Source: JBEIJQ01 sp040380145
Lineage (GTDB): Bacteria; Bacteroidota; Bacteroidia; Chitinophagales; Saprospiraceae
Assembly: GCA_040380145.1 (NCBI GenBank)
Contig: JBEIJQ010000055.1
Coordinates: forward strand, 1-19,077
Direction of reading: 5' to 3'
Length of the DNA: 19,077 nt
Positions 7,156 through 14,621 of this stretch are shown piece after piece (position 1 is the stretch's first letter; the number at the start of each line of letters is the position of its first letter). A program made the position numbers and the translations under genes. Under the pieces are notes generated by a model. It was not told where the DNA came from, searched no databases, and saw only the letters and a program-made list of their open reading frames with translations.

Positions 7156-9000
7156 TCAATGAGCATCGGAGTCTTTTTCGCCCGGGCCCAAAGGCTCCGT
7201 CTGCAAAATGACTTCGCGACCATCTTTGCCGTAGTCGTAGGCCCAGCGGTGCACCGCCGGAATTTCTCCGGGCCAGTTGCCGTGTATGTGCTCGACCGGA
7301 GCCGTCCACTCCAATGTGGAAGCCCCCCAAGGATTTTGCTCCTCTTGTTTGCGGCCACGGAAAATGCTCCAGAAGAAGTTCAACACGAACACCAACTGGA
7401 AACCAAAGGTGATGATCGCTCCGATCGTGATGAACTTGTTGAGATCATCGAATTGGTTGAAGGCATCAAAAGAATCCCAATTGTAGTAACGGCGAGGAAC
7501 ACCGGCCAGCCCCAAGTAGTGCATCGGCCAGAAAATCACATACGAACCGATCATCGTGCCCCAGAAATGGATCTTGCCGAGGGCCTCGTTCATGAAACGA
7601 CCGTACATACGCGGGAACCAGTGGTACACCCCGGCAAACATTCCGAAGAAAGCCGCAACGCCCATCACGATGTGGAAGTGGGCCACCACAAAGTAGGTAT
7701 CGTGCAACGGAATGTCCAAAGCGGCGTTGCCCAAGAAAATACCGGTCAAACCACCCGAAATGAACAGCGACACAAACCCGATGGCAAACAGCATCGCCGA
7801 ATTGAAACGGATGCTGCCGCCCCACAACGTGGCGATCCAGTTGAACACTTTCACCGCGGATGGAACTGCGATGATTAGCGTGAACAACACAAAGATGTTG
7901 GCCATGAAGGGGTTGATACCGGCCATGAACATGTGGTGGGCCCAAACGATGAACGACAACACGCCGATCGCCAGAATCGAGAACACCATGGCGCGATAGC
8001 CGAAGATGGGCTTGCGGGCATGTACCGACAATACTTCAGACACTATGCCCATCGCCGGCAGAATGATGATATACACCTCCGGGTGACCCAAGAACCAGAA
8101 CAAGTGCTGGTAGAGAATCGCGCTGCCGCCGACTCGGTCGGTCAAAGCCTCACCGTTCACGAAAATTTCGTTGAGGAAGAAACTGGTGTCCAAACTGCGG
8201 TCGAAAATGACCATGAAGAAACCGGAAGCCAACACCGGGAAAGAAAGCAGCCCAAGCACGGCCGTCACGAAGAACGCCCAAATGGTCAAAGGAAGGCGGA
8301 ACATCCCCATGCCCTTTGTGCGCATGTTCAACACCGTGGTAATGTAATTAATACCGCCCAACAGAACCGAGACCACGAACAACACCAAGCTCATGATCCA
8401 CAAAGTGGCTCCGGCCTTGGAGCCGTCGGATGCTTGGTGCAAAATGCTCAGCGGCGGATAAGCCGTCCAACCACCAGAGAAGGGGCCCGTATTCAGAAAC
8501 AACGACAAGAACATTACCAAACCGGCCAAGAAAAAGAACCAGTAGGAAAGCATGTTCAAAAACGGTGAGGCCATATCGCGCGCTCCGACCTGCAATGGAA
8601 TGAGCAAGTTGGAGAAGGTGCCCGACAAACCGGCCGTCAACACGAAGAACACCAAGATGGTACCGTGCATGGTGACCAAAGCATAATAAAATTCAGGAGC
8701 CAAGGAACCAACCCCTGTCTCGGGGTTGACCTCGATCCATTTTCCCAGAACAGCCTTCAGCCAAGTGTAGTTTTCGGCCGGGAAGCCCAACTGCAAACGG
8801 AACACCAAAGACATCAGGCCCCCGATCACCGCCCAAAACATCCCCGTGATGAGGAACTGCTTGGCGATCATCTTGTGGTCTTGACTGAAAAGATAGGTCG
8901 TAAAAAAAGACGACTGGTACTTGTCCCCGTGATGATCATCATGGTGCTCGTCGTGGTGACCGTGATGAAGATCTTCCTTGATGGTATCGATGCTGGCCAT
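7156..9000 (-). CDS. coxA: Cytochrome c oxidase subunit I, A1-type heme-copper oxidase
   Basis: A 614-residue catalytic subunit with about twelve helices. All metal ligands are visible: H112 and H443 (low-spin heme a), H441 (heme a3), and H306, H355 and H356 (Cu-B), with Y310 as the His-Tyr crosslink residue in GHPEVY. E308 in that motif, D142 and N149 (RDMASPFLN) form the D-channel, and K384 (AVPSAVK) the K-channel. These define the A1 subfamily. The N-terminus has eight histidines within residues 11-24, a cytoplasmic His-rich tail also seen in other Bacteroidota. The protein reduces O2 to water and pumps protons. It follows coxB after an 86-base gap that contains no obvious terminator. Confidence 0.98.
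   Translation of the reverse strand: MASIDTIKEDLHHGHHDEHHDDHHGDKYQSSFFTTYLFSQDHKMIAKQFLITGMFWAVIGGLMSLVFRLQLGFPAENYTWLKAVLGKWIEVNPETGVGSLAPEFYYALVTMHGTILVFFVLTAGLSGTFSNLLIPLQVGARDMASPFLNMLSYWFFFLAGLVMFLSLFLNTGPFSGGWTAYPPLSILHQASDGSKAGATLWIMSLVLFVVSVLLGGINYITTVLNMRTKGMGMFRLPLTIWAFFVTAVLGLLSFPVLASGFFMVIFDRSLDTSFFLNEIFVNGEALTDRVGGSAILYQHLFWFLGHPEVYIIILPAMGIVSEVLSVHARKPIFGYRAMVFSILAIGVLSFIVWAHHMFMAGINPFMANIFVLFTLIIAVPSAVKVFNWIATLWGGSIRFNSAMLFAIGFVSLFISGGLTGIFLGNAALDIPLHDTYFVVAHFHIVMGVAAFFGMFAGVYHWFPRMYGRFMNEALGKIHFWGTMIGSYVIFWPMHYLGLAGVPRRYYNWDSFDAFNQFDDLNKFITIGAIITFGFQLVFVLNFFWSIFRGRKQEEQNPWGASTLEWTAPVEHIHGNWPGEIPAVHRWAYDYGKDGREVILQTEPLGPGEKDSDAH
8923..8970 (-). other. His/Asp-rich N-terminal tail of CoxA
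   Basis: Residues 11-26 of CoxA read LHHGHHDEHHDDHHGD, with eight His and four Asp. A metal-binding or pH-sensing role is possible; nothing in the sequence proves it. Confidence 0.75.
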
Positions 9001-9086
9001 AACAAGTTGAAAAATTAGATGTTGATCGGCAATATAGCTCGAAAAATATTTGGATCAGTTCATTAACCAAAAAATGAAGGATCGGT

Positions 9087-10151
9087 TTATTGGGCAGACA
9101 GGGCGTTTTCCGGATTGTAGTACGTCTTCTGCTCGCCCAGCCACTTCAGGTACTCTTCCATCGTCACGATCTTGATGACGCGACGCATGGAATAGTGGCC
9201 TTTTCCACAAAGTTCGGCACAGGCCAGTTCATAATCGAACATCTCCCAGCGTTTTTTCTCCGGGTCGCCTTTGTAAGGCTCCTGCCATTCTTTTTCTTTG
9301 CTGAGCTTCTGACGCATCTCGTCCGTAGTAATGGTGGGTTTGAAAATGAAGTACGTGGGCATACCAGGAACGGCGTCCATTTTCACACGATGCTGCGGCA
9401 AATAAAAGTTGTGCAGAACGTCCTTGGATGTGATGCGCACACGAACGGGCATATTGACCGGCAGGTACATCACATCGGGCATGAAGTCATCATGGTTGCG
9501 CTTATCGGTCCAATCTAGACCGAGCGGGTTGTTGGCGTTGTCGATCTTACGGAAATCTCTGCTGCCCAACTGGTTGTCAACGCCCGGGTGGCGCAGGATC
9601 CAAGCAAATTGCTGACCCGTGCCCTCGATCTCGATGTAATCTTTGCCCAAGACCCAGTTGGCGGGCACATCGGTCATGGTGTTGTTCCAAGTGTAAATAC
9701 CTTGGATGACCAAAAAAGTCATCACCACCGCCGGGATGCCCATCCAGATCATCTCCAACTTGTTGTTGTGTGCCCAGAATATCGCTTTGGTGTTCTCCCG
9801 TTCCCGGTAGCGCCACGCAAAGTAAAAAAGCAGAATGTGGCAGAGCACAAAGATGATACCGGTGAAAAACAGGGTCGTGTCGAACAGAAAATCGATTGCC
9901 GATCCGTGCTCGGAAGCCGAAACCACGGGCCCGTGATACAGCGAGGACGGGGCGTAATAGATGGCCGAAACCACCGAGGCCAACATAAAGACCGCCATGA
10001 ACACCATTCCAAAGACGGAATGGAATTGATTGGTGGCCAATTGTGATTCCCGTGCACCGCGAATTTGAGTGGCCAATTCAGAGACACGGCCGATCTGAAT
10101 TACTATCAGACCGATCAGAACAACACACAGCAGACCTAAAAGGAAGCCCAT
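9087..10151 (-). CDS. coxB: Cytochrome c oxidase subunit II with CuA site
   Basis: A 354-residue subunit II that accepts electrons from cytochrome c through a binuclear CuA centre. The CuA ligands are all present: H247 (DVLHNFYLPQHRVKMDAVPG), then C311, E313, C315, H319 and M322 in CAELCGKGHYSM. There are three hydrophobic segments (about 2-20, 44-64 and 91-115) plus a helix near 135-152, so it has one more N-terminal anchor than the two-helix textbook form. No heme c domain is fused at the C-terminus, so this is not a caa3-type subunit II. Electrons probably arrive from an Act cytochrome c domain or a separate carrier. It is preceded by a 96-base gap after actF. Confidence 0.97.
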   Translation of the reverse strand: MGFLLGLLCVVLIGLIVIQIGRVSELATQIRGARESQLATNQFHSVFGMVFMAVFMLASVVSAIYYAPSSLYHGPVVSASEHGSAIDFLFDTTLFFTGIIFVLCHILLFYFAWRYRERENTKAIFWAHNNKLEMIWMGIPAVVMTFLVIQGIYTWNNTMTDVPANWVLGKDYIEIEGTGQQFAWILRHPGVDNQLGSRDFRKIDNANNPLGLDWTDKRNHDDFMPDVMYLPVNMPVRVRITSKDVLHNFYLPQHRVKMDAVPGMPTYFIFKPTITTDEMRQKLSKEKEWQEPYKGDPEKKRWEMFDYELACAELCGKGHYSMRRVIKIVTMEEYLKWLGEQKTYYNPENALSAQ

Positions 10152-10205
10152 TGCAATTGGATTTTATGGTTTGTACGAAATAGTACGTTGTGGTTTCTAA
10201 ATACT

Positions 10206-10231
10206 TTTCCCCTTCGAATGTTTTGGGGAAA
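10206..10231. other. Weak inverted repeat between actF and coxB
   Basis: TTTCCCC at 10206-10212 and GGGGAAA at 10225-10231 form a 7-bp stem with a 12-base loop. No T-tract follows on the minus strand, so it is not a standard terminator. It could be an RNA-processing or stability element between the act and cox halves of the operon. Confidence 0.25.
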
Positions 10232-10247
10232 TCAAAAATTGTCTAGA

Positions 10248-11813
10248 TCACATCACCTGGTGGTGATTGCTCTCTTCGTAATAGGCATCGTTCACCGGGT
10301 TCAAAGAAGCCTTAGAGAGATGCCAAAGAGTCACGAACAAGAACAGGCCCAAGAAACCGGCAAAGGTGCCCAATTCCAACAAGCCCGGAGCGTGGATGCC
10401 CAAGTAGAAGGATTTCAACGTGGGCGCATCGTGGTGCCCGTGACCGTCACCGTGTGCTTCGTGGCCATCACCGTGTGCATCGGCGTGTTCGCCGTGAGCA
10501 GCTCCATCAGCCCCGTGTGCATCGTGGGCTCCTTCTGCTTCTCCGTGTTGGGCCGTATCCGCGTGGCTTGCCGGCTGTTCTCCGTGGGGAGCAGCATCTT
10601 GGTGGCTGCCATCGTGTTGGTCATTGGTCGTGTTGCTCATGAACATGGCCTTGCCGCCGCCGAAAGCATCGCTCGAAGGAAGGACGCTGGAATGACCTTC
10701 ATGGCCGGCATCGCCGTGGCCTTCGTGTTTCTGATGATAAGAATGCTCCAAGTTGTGCCAAACGCCCGGCTTGATCTGTTGGAAAAAGTCGATCCAATGG
10801 CCCATGAAGATCACGATACAGGCGAAGCCTAAGGTACCGAGGATGCGCTTGGAAGTGTTGCGGATCAGCACCAAGAAAGGCAGCACGAAATTCATCACGA
10901 TGTTGAGGAAAAACACGGGCTCGAACTGCTGGAAGCGCAGATCGAAGTACTGGGTCTCTTCACCGTTGTTGGCATACCAGATCAACATGAACTGCGAGAA
11001 CCACAGGTAGGTCCAAAAGACGCTGATACCGAAAGCGAATTTGCCCAAGTCGTGGAAGTGCTCTTGGTTGACGTTGGGGAAGTAGCCCAAGGACTTAAGC
11101 CACAGGAGCAGCAGAATAATAACCGTGATCGCGGACACAAAGAAACTCGCCGTGCTGTACCATGCGAACATCGTGCTGTACCAGTGGATGTCGATCGACA
11201 TCACCACCTGCCAGATCACAAAAGCGCTCGTGAAACCAGCAACTGGCAGGAAAACACCCGCCCAAACTTTCTTGGACGAATTGTTGACCGCGAAAGTGGA
11301 TGTGTCTTCTTGAATGGAAAGCGAACGCAGGCGCGAAGCAAAAACATACCAGCCCAAGATGATCAACAAGGCGATCCCAAGGGTAGTTTTGTTCACAAAA
11401 GATGATTTGTGCGCGATCAACCGATCGGTTTCGGCGATCCCGGGTTCCATCCACAGGTAAATCCCGTGCCAACCCAACAGGCCCCCTACATACACGATCG
11501 CCATGAAGACTACCCCAACGGGCATGAACATCATCATGGCTTCCGGCACCCGCTTGAAAGAGGTCTGCCAGCCGCCGTAGGCCAACGTATGGGTCACGAT
11601 GAACAGCAACGCCGAGAAGGAGATTCCCGTGAAAAAATAGGCGTTGTGCAACAGATTGGTCCAAAACTGCGTGTGCAGGTATTTGCCGTCCAGGCCCAAA
11701 CCCTCGTAACGCGACGGTTCCAAGAAATAACAGAGCAGCATGGAAAGCACCCCGAGCCCCATCAGGCCGTACAGGAACGTTTTCTGCTTGCCGGTGAATA
11801 CAAATTGGTTCAT
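10248..11813 (-). CDS. actF: Alternative Complex III membrane subunit ActF with His-rich loop
   Basis: A 521-residue integral membrane protein with about ten helices, paralogous in fold to ActC (NrfD/PsrC-like) and forming part of the membrane core of Alternative Complex III. Recognisable stretches include FWTNLLHNAYFFTGISFSAL, the conserved SIDIHWYSTMFAWY, and FAFGISVFWTYLWFSQFMLIWY. Between the ninth and tenth helices lies a 109-residue hydrophilic segment (353-461) containing 22 histidines. The reading frame continues correctly into the final helix (GTFAGFLGLFLFVTLWHL), so it is a real in-frame insertion. actF follows actE with a 45-base gap and is the last act gene before coxB. Confidence 0.95.
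   Translation of the reverse strand: MNQFVFTGKQKTFLYGLMGLGVLSMLLCYFLEPSRYEGLGLDGKYLHTQFWTNLLHNAYFFTGISFSALLFIVTHTLAYGGWQTSFKRVPEAMMMFMPVGVVFMAIVYVGGLLGWHGIYLWMEPGIAETDRLIAHKSSFVNKTTLGIALLIILGWYVFASRLRSLSIQEDTSTFAVNNSSKKVWAGVFLPVAGFTSAFVIWQVVMSIDIHWYSTMFAWYSTASFFVSAITVIILLLLWLKSLGYFPNVNQEHFHDLGKFAFGISVFWTYLWFSQFMLIWYANNGEETQYFDLRFQQFEPVFFLNIVMNFVLPFLVLIRNTSKRILGTLGFACIVIFMGHWIDFFQQIKPGVWHNLEHSYHQKHEGHGDAGHEGHSSVLPSSDAFGGGKAMFMSNTTNDQHDGSHQDAAPHGEQPASHADTAQHGEAEGAHDAHGADGAAHGEHADAHGDGHEAHGDGHGHHDAPTLKSFYLGIHAPGLLELGTFAGFLGLFLFVTLWHLSKASLNPVNDAYYEESNHHQVM
10431..10757 (-). repeat. Histidine-rich low-complexity loop of ActF
   Basis: It encodes residues 353-461 of ActF: 22 His among 109 residues. 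The last third consists of irregular short units of the type HGD/HGE/AHG (for example GEHADAHGDGHEAHGDGHGHH). At the DNA level this shows as degenerate repeats rich in GTG and ATG triplets on the plus strand, suggesting growth by slippage or repeat expansion. Confidence 0.85.
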
Positions 11814-11858
11814 CGTATGGAAAATTAAGGAAAAGTCAATAAATGGCCGAAAGTGGGA

Positions 11859-12494
11859 TTATCGGGCGTTGGGATTGGCGATGAAAGCGTCCACCGAGGG
11901 CTTGGCTCCCTTCTGCGCCTGCAGATAACGGATATAGTGGACCACCAGCCAGCGCTCTTCTTCGTTGAGCTTGTCTTTGTACGCACCCATAGAACGGATA
12001 CCGTACATGATCGTGTGGTAAATACGACCGTCGCCGGCGGCAATGTACTCGGGCTTGGTCAGGTTCTGAGGCATTTGGCCATAAGGACCGCTGCCGTCTC
12101 CGTACAGTTGGCCGTTGCCTTCGGCGGTCTTGCCGTGGCACACGCCGCAGTAAACGCCGTACAACTGTTCGGCACGCTCGAAACCTGCCTTGGTCAGAAC
12201 GACCGGATTCTTTTGGGCGTAAGCCGCAGTGGTATCGGACTTGGAAAAATGATACAAGTGCTTGCCGCGGGCAATCGTGCCGTTAGCCGGTTTTCGGGCT
12301 TGGGCATAGTAACGGTAGTCCTCCTCGGTACCGAAATGGTTCCAATAGAAATTGTTGTTCAACTGGGCCTCATATGAAACCGGGTGCGCCATGTCGGGCA
12401 TGTATTCTTTGCCGGCAAAGTCGCCGCGCTCGGTGCATTTTGCGTAAAAAAAGAGCAACACCGAAGTGATGGCCAGATAAATAAGACGCTTCAT
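11859..12494 (-). CDS. actE: Alternative Complex III monoheme cytochrome c subunit ActE
   Basis: A 211-residue protein with an N-terminal hydrophobic segment (residues 4-18) and a C-terminal cytochrome c domain. The heme-binding CGVCH motif is at 116-120 and M169 (RSMGAY) is the likely distal ligand. The YMPDM motif (31-35) after the signal region is typical of ActE. C20 sits where a lipoprotein cysteine would be, but the preceding residues are YAK, with Lys at -1, which is not a standard lipobox. ActE is peripheral on the periplasmic side and takes part in electron exit from the complex. The gene lies between actD and actF in the usual act order. Confidence 0.95.
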   Translation of the reverse strand: MKRLIYLAITSVLLFFYAKCTERGDFAGKEYMPDMAHPVSYEAQLNNNFYWNHFGTEEDYRYYAQARKPANGTIARGKHLYHFSKSDTTAAYAQKNPVVLTKAGFERAEQLYGVYCGVCHGKTAEGNGQLYGDGSGPYGQMPQNLTKPEYIAAGDGRIYHTIMYGIRSMGAYKDKLNEEERWLVVHYIRYLQAQKGAKPSVDAFIANPNAR

Positions 12495-12531
12495 TAGATC
12501 AAAAACGTTAATCGGTTAGCGATACGGTGGG

Positions 12532-13062
12532 TCAAATGCTTTTGGTCTGCACTTCCTCGGCGTGGGTGGCGGCAAACAGTTTTTTGATCTCTTCGATCTC
12601 CTGTTCGCTGCGATCGGTCACGTCGAACGCCATGCAAAACTTGTCGTCCGTGATCCGAGGATGCAGATATGGATTTTCCACCCCGGGGCCCAAGCCGTTG
12701 ACCACATAGAAGGAAACGGTCATGCCCACGGCGGAAAACAACACCGTCAATTCGAACATGATCGGCACAAACGCCGGAAAGGAAAAATAGGGCTTGCCAC
12801 CAAAAATAGTGGGCCAATCTTGGGTGAACACCCAAGTCATGAACAAAAAGGCCGTCAAAGTACCGGTCAAGCCGTACACGAAACCGGCGATGTGCAGACG
12901 CGACTCTTCCATGCCCATGTGCTTGTCCAATCCGTGGACCGGGAAGGGAGTGAAAACATCCCAAATGTCCACGTTCTTTTCCTGGGCCTTAGAGATGGCG
13001 TCCATCAGCACTTCCTCGTCGTTGTAGAGGCCGAAAAGGACCGTTTTATTGAGTTTTCTCAT
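12532..13062 (-). CDS. actD: Alternative Complex III subunit ActD (DUF3341)
   Basis: A 176-residue protein of the DUF3341 family. The N-terminal half (LFGLYNDEEVLMDAISKAQEK, then DIWDVFTPFPVHGLD at 32-46) is soluble and cytoplasmic. Two membrane helices follow (about 57-79 and 96-121), then a short C-terminal soluble part with the TDDKFCMAFD motif. ActD is a structural subunit of ACIII without cofactors. The gene is 37 bases before actE and 45 bases after actC, consistent with one transcript. Confidence 0.95.
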   Translation of the reverse strand: MRKLNKTVLFGLYNDEEVLMDAISKAQEKNVDIWDVFTPFPVHGLDKHMGMEESRLHIAGFVYGLTGTLTAFLFMTWVFTQDWPTIFGGKPYFSFPAFVPIMFELTVLFSAVGMTVSFYVVNGLGPGVENPYLHPRITDDKFCMAFDVTDRSEQEIEEIKKLFAATHAEEVQTKSI

Positions 13063-13107
13063 GAGAAAAAAATAAAAAATTCGGTTTTGCGAAATGGGTG
13101 GCAGCGA

Positions 13108-14571
13108 TCAATGGTGGGCAGCATGATGGCCATCGGACGAAGAATGGTGCCCGTGGTGCTGGTGCTTGGCCCAAATCTCCTTGTTTTGCGGGTGGTTGGA
13201 ACTGTCGCCCGAATACTGATCGCCGGAAGACTTCAAAATGGATTTGACCTCGGCAACGGCCACCACCGGAGCGACACGCGTAAAAGTCAGGTACAAGGTG
13301 AAGAAAAGTCCGAAAGTGAAGATATAGAAACCGACTTCCACCCAGCTCGGGCTGTAATAGTTCCAGCTGGAAGGCAAAAAGTCGCGATGCAAAGAAGTCA
13401 CGATGATCACGAAGCGCTCGAACCACATGCCGATGTTGATAACGATCGACAAGATGAAGGTCACCGGGATGTTGCGGCGCATCTTTTTGCTCCAGAAAAT
13501 CTGGGGCGAGATCACATTGCAACTCATCATCAGGAAATAAGACCACCAGTAGGGGCCCAAAGCACGGTTGTAGAAAGCGAACTGCTCGTACAGATAGCCC
13601 GAGTAGAAAGCGATGTACAACTCGGTCAGGTAAGCCACGCCAACAATCGAGCCCGTGAGCACGATGATCTTGTTCATGGATTCGATGTGCTCCAAGGTGA
13701 TGTAATCTTCCAGCTTCAGCACCACGCGGGTGATCAGCATCAAGGTCAACACCATGGCAAAACCGGAGAAAATGGCACCCGCCACGAAGTAGGGCGGGAA
13801 GATCGTGGTGTGCCAACCCGGAATAACGGAGGTGGCAAAGTCAAAGGACACGATGGTGTGCACAGAAAGCACCAACGGGGTCGAAAGACCGGCCAACACA
13901 AGCGACAGGGACTCGAAACGCTGCCAGTGCTTGGCAGAACCCGTCCAGCCAAAGGACAGCCAGTTGTAGATCCGGTAACGGAAACCTTTCGCACGGTCGC
14001 GGATAGTGGCGAAGTCGGGCACTAGGCCCGTGTACCAAAACAAAAGCGATACCGTGAAGTATGTGGAGATCGCGAAAACGTCCCACAAAAGCGGCGAGTT
14101 GAAGTTAACCCAAAGCGGACCGCGTGTGTTGGGGTACGGAAAAATGAAAATGGCCATCCAAACACGCCCCATGTGCAGCACGGGGAAAAGCCCCGCGCAC
14201 ATAACGGCAAATATCGTCATGGCCTCAGCGGCACGGTTCACACCAGTGCGCCATTTTTGGCGGAACAACAGCAGAATTGCCGAGATAAGCGTTCCGGCGT
14301 GGCCGATACCGATCCACCACACGAAATTGGTGATGTCCCAGCCCCAGTCGATCGTACGGTTGACGTTCCAAGTGCCGATGCCGTACCAGATAAACCAGAA
14401 AATGGCGACCGATCCGACGCCCATCAGGGCGAACGAAAGCAAAAGGCCCATCAACCATGCTTTTCCGGGCACTTTCTCGGTAGGCGAACAAATGTCCTCC
14501 GTGATCTGATGGTAGGTTTTGCTGCCCGTGATCAAGGGCGGGCGGACTGGCGATATAACTGCGTGGCTCAT
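13108..14571 (-). CDS. actC: Alternative Complex III quinol-binding membrane subunit ActC
   Basis: A 487-residue NrfD/PsrC-family membrane protein with about ten helices. In ACIII this subunit forms the quinol-oxidation site next to the Fe-S domain of ActB and is proposed to take part in proton translocation. Family stretches include YHQITEDICSPTEKVPGKAW at the N-terminus, DWGWDITNFVWWIGIGHAGTL, FSGFAMVLTLMLITR, and GMWFERFVIIVTSLHRDFLP. The C-terminal 18 residues (470-487) contain nine histidines (HQHHGHHSSSDGHHAAHH). It follows actB with a 50-base gap. Confidence 0.96.
   Translation of the reverse strand: MSHAVISPVRPPLITGSKTYHQITEDICSPTEKVPGKAWLMGLLLSFALMGVGSVAIFWFIWYGIGTWNVNRTIDWGWDITNFVWWIGIGHAGTLISAILLLFRQKWRTGVNRAAEAMTIFAVMCAGLFPVLHMGRVWMAIFIFPYPNTRGPLWVNFNSPLLWDVFAISTYFTVSLLFWYTGLVPDFATIRDRAKGFRYRIYNWLSFGWTGSAKHWQRFESLSLVLAGLSTPLVLSVHTIVSFDFATSVIPGWHTTIFPPYFVAGAIFSGFAMVLTLMLITRVVLKLEDYITLEHIESMNKIIVLTGSIVGVAYLTELYIAFYSGYLYEQFAFYNRALGPYWWSYFLMMSCNVISPQIFWSKKMRRNIPVTFILSIVINIGMWFERFVIIVTSLHRDFLPSSWNYYSPSWVEVGFYIFTFGLFFTLYLTFTRVAPVVAVAEVKSILKSSGDQYSGDSSNHPQNKEIWAKHQHHGHHSSSDGHHAAHH
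13111..13164 (-). other. His-rich C-terminal tail of ActC
   Basis: The last 18 codons before the stop encode nine His with Gly, Ser and Ala spacers. It follows the last membrane helix and a linker containing SSGDQYSGDSSNHPQNKE, so it should be exposed and flexible. Confidence 0.8.
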
Positions 14572-14621
14572 AAGTCAAAAAATAGGATGGATTTCGAGGT
14601 GCAGGTTTTAGGGGAATTGGC

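Noticed and set aside
9001..9086. Gap between coxB and coxA as a regulatory or small-RNA site
   Set aside because: It is AT-rich, has no convincing hairpin, promoter or reading frame; probably a plain intergenic spacer.
10188..10832. A 214-codon plus-strand frame with hydrophobic stretches opposite the His-rich loop of actF
   Set aside because: The hydrophobicity comes from reading His/Gly codons (CAC, CAT) in reverse as Val and Met codons; it is antisense to actF.
12562..14025. A 487-codon open frame on the plus strand opposite actC and actD
   Set aside because: It spans two well-supported minus-strand genes and the gap between them, has low-complexity His/Arg/Asp-rich composition and no motif; it is a shadow.
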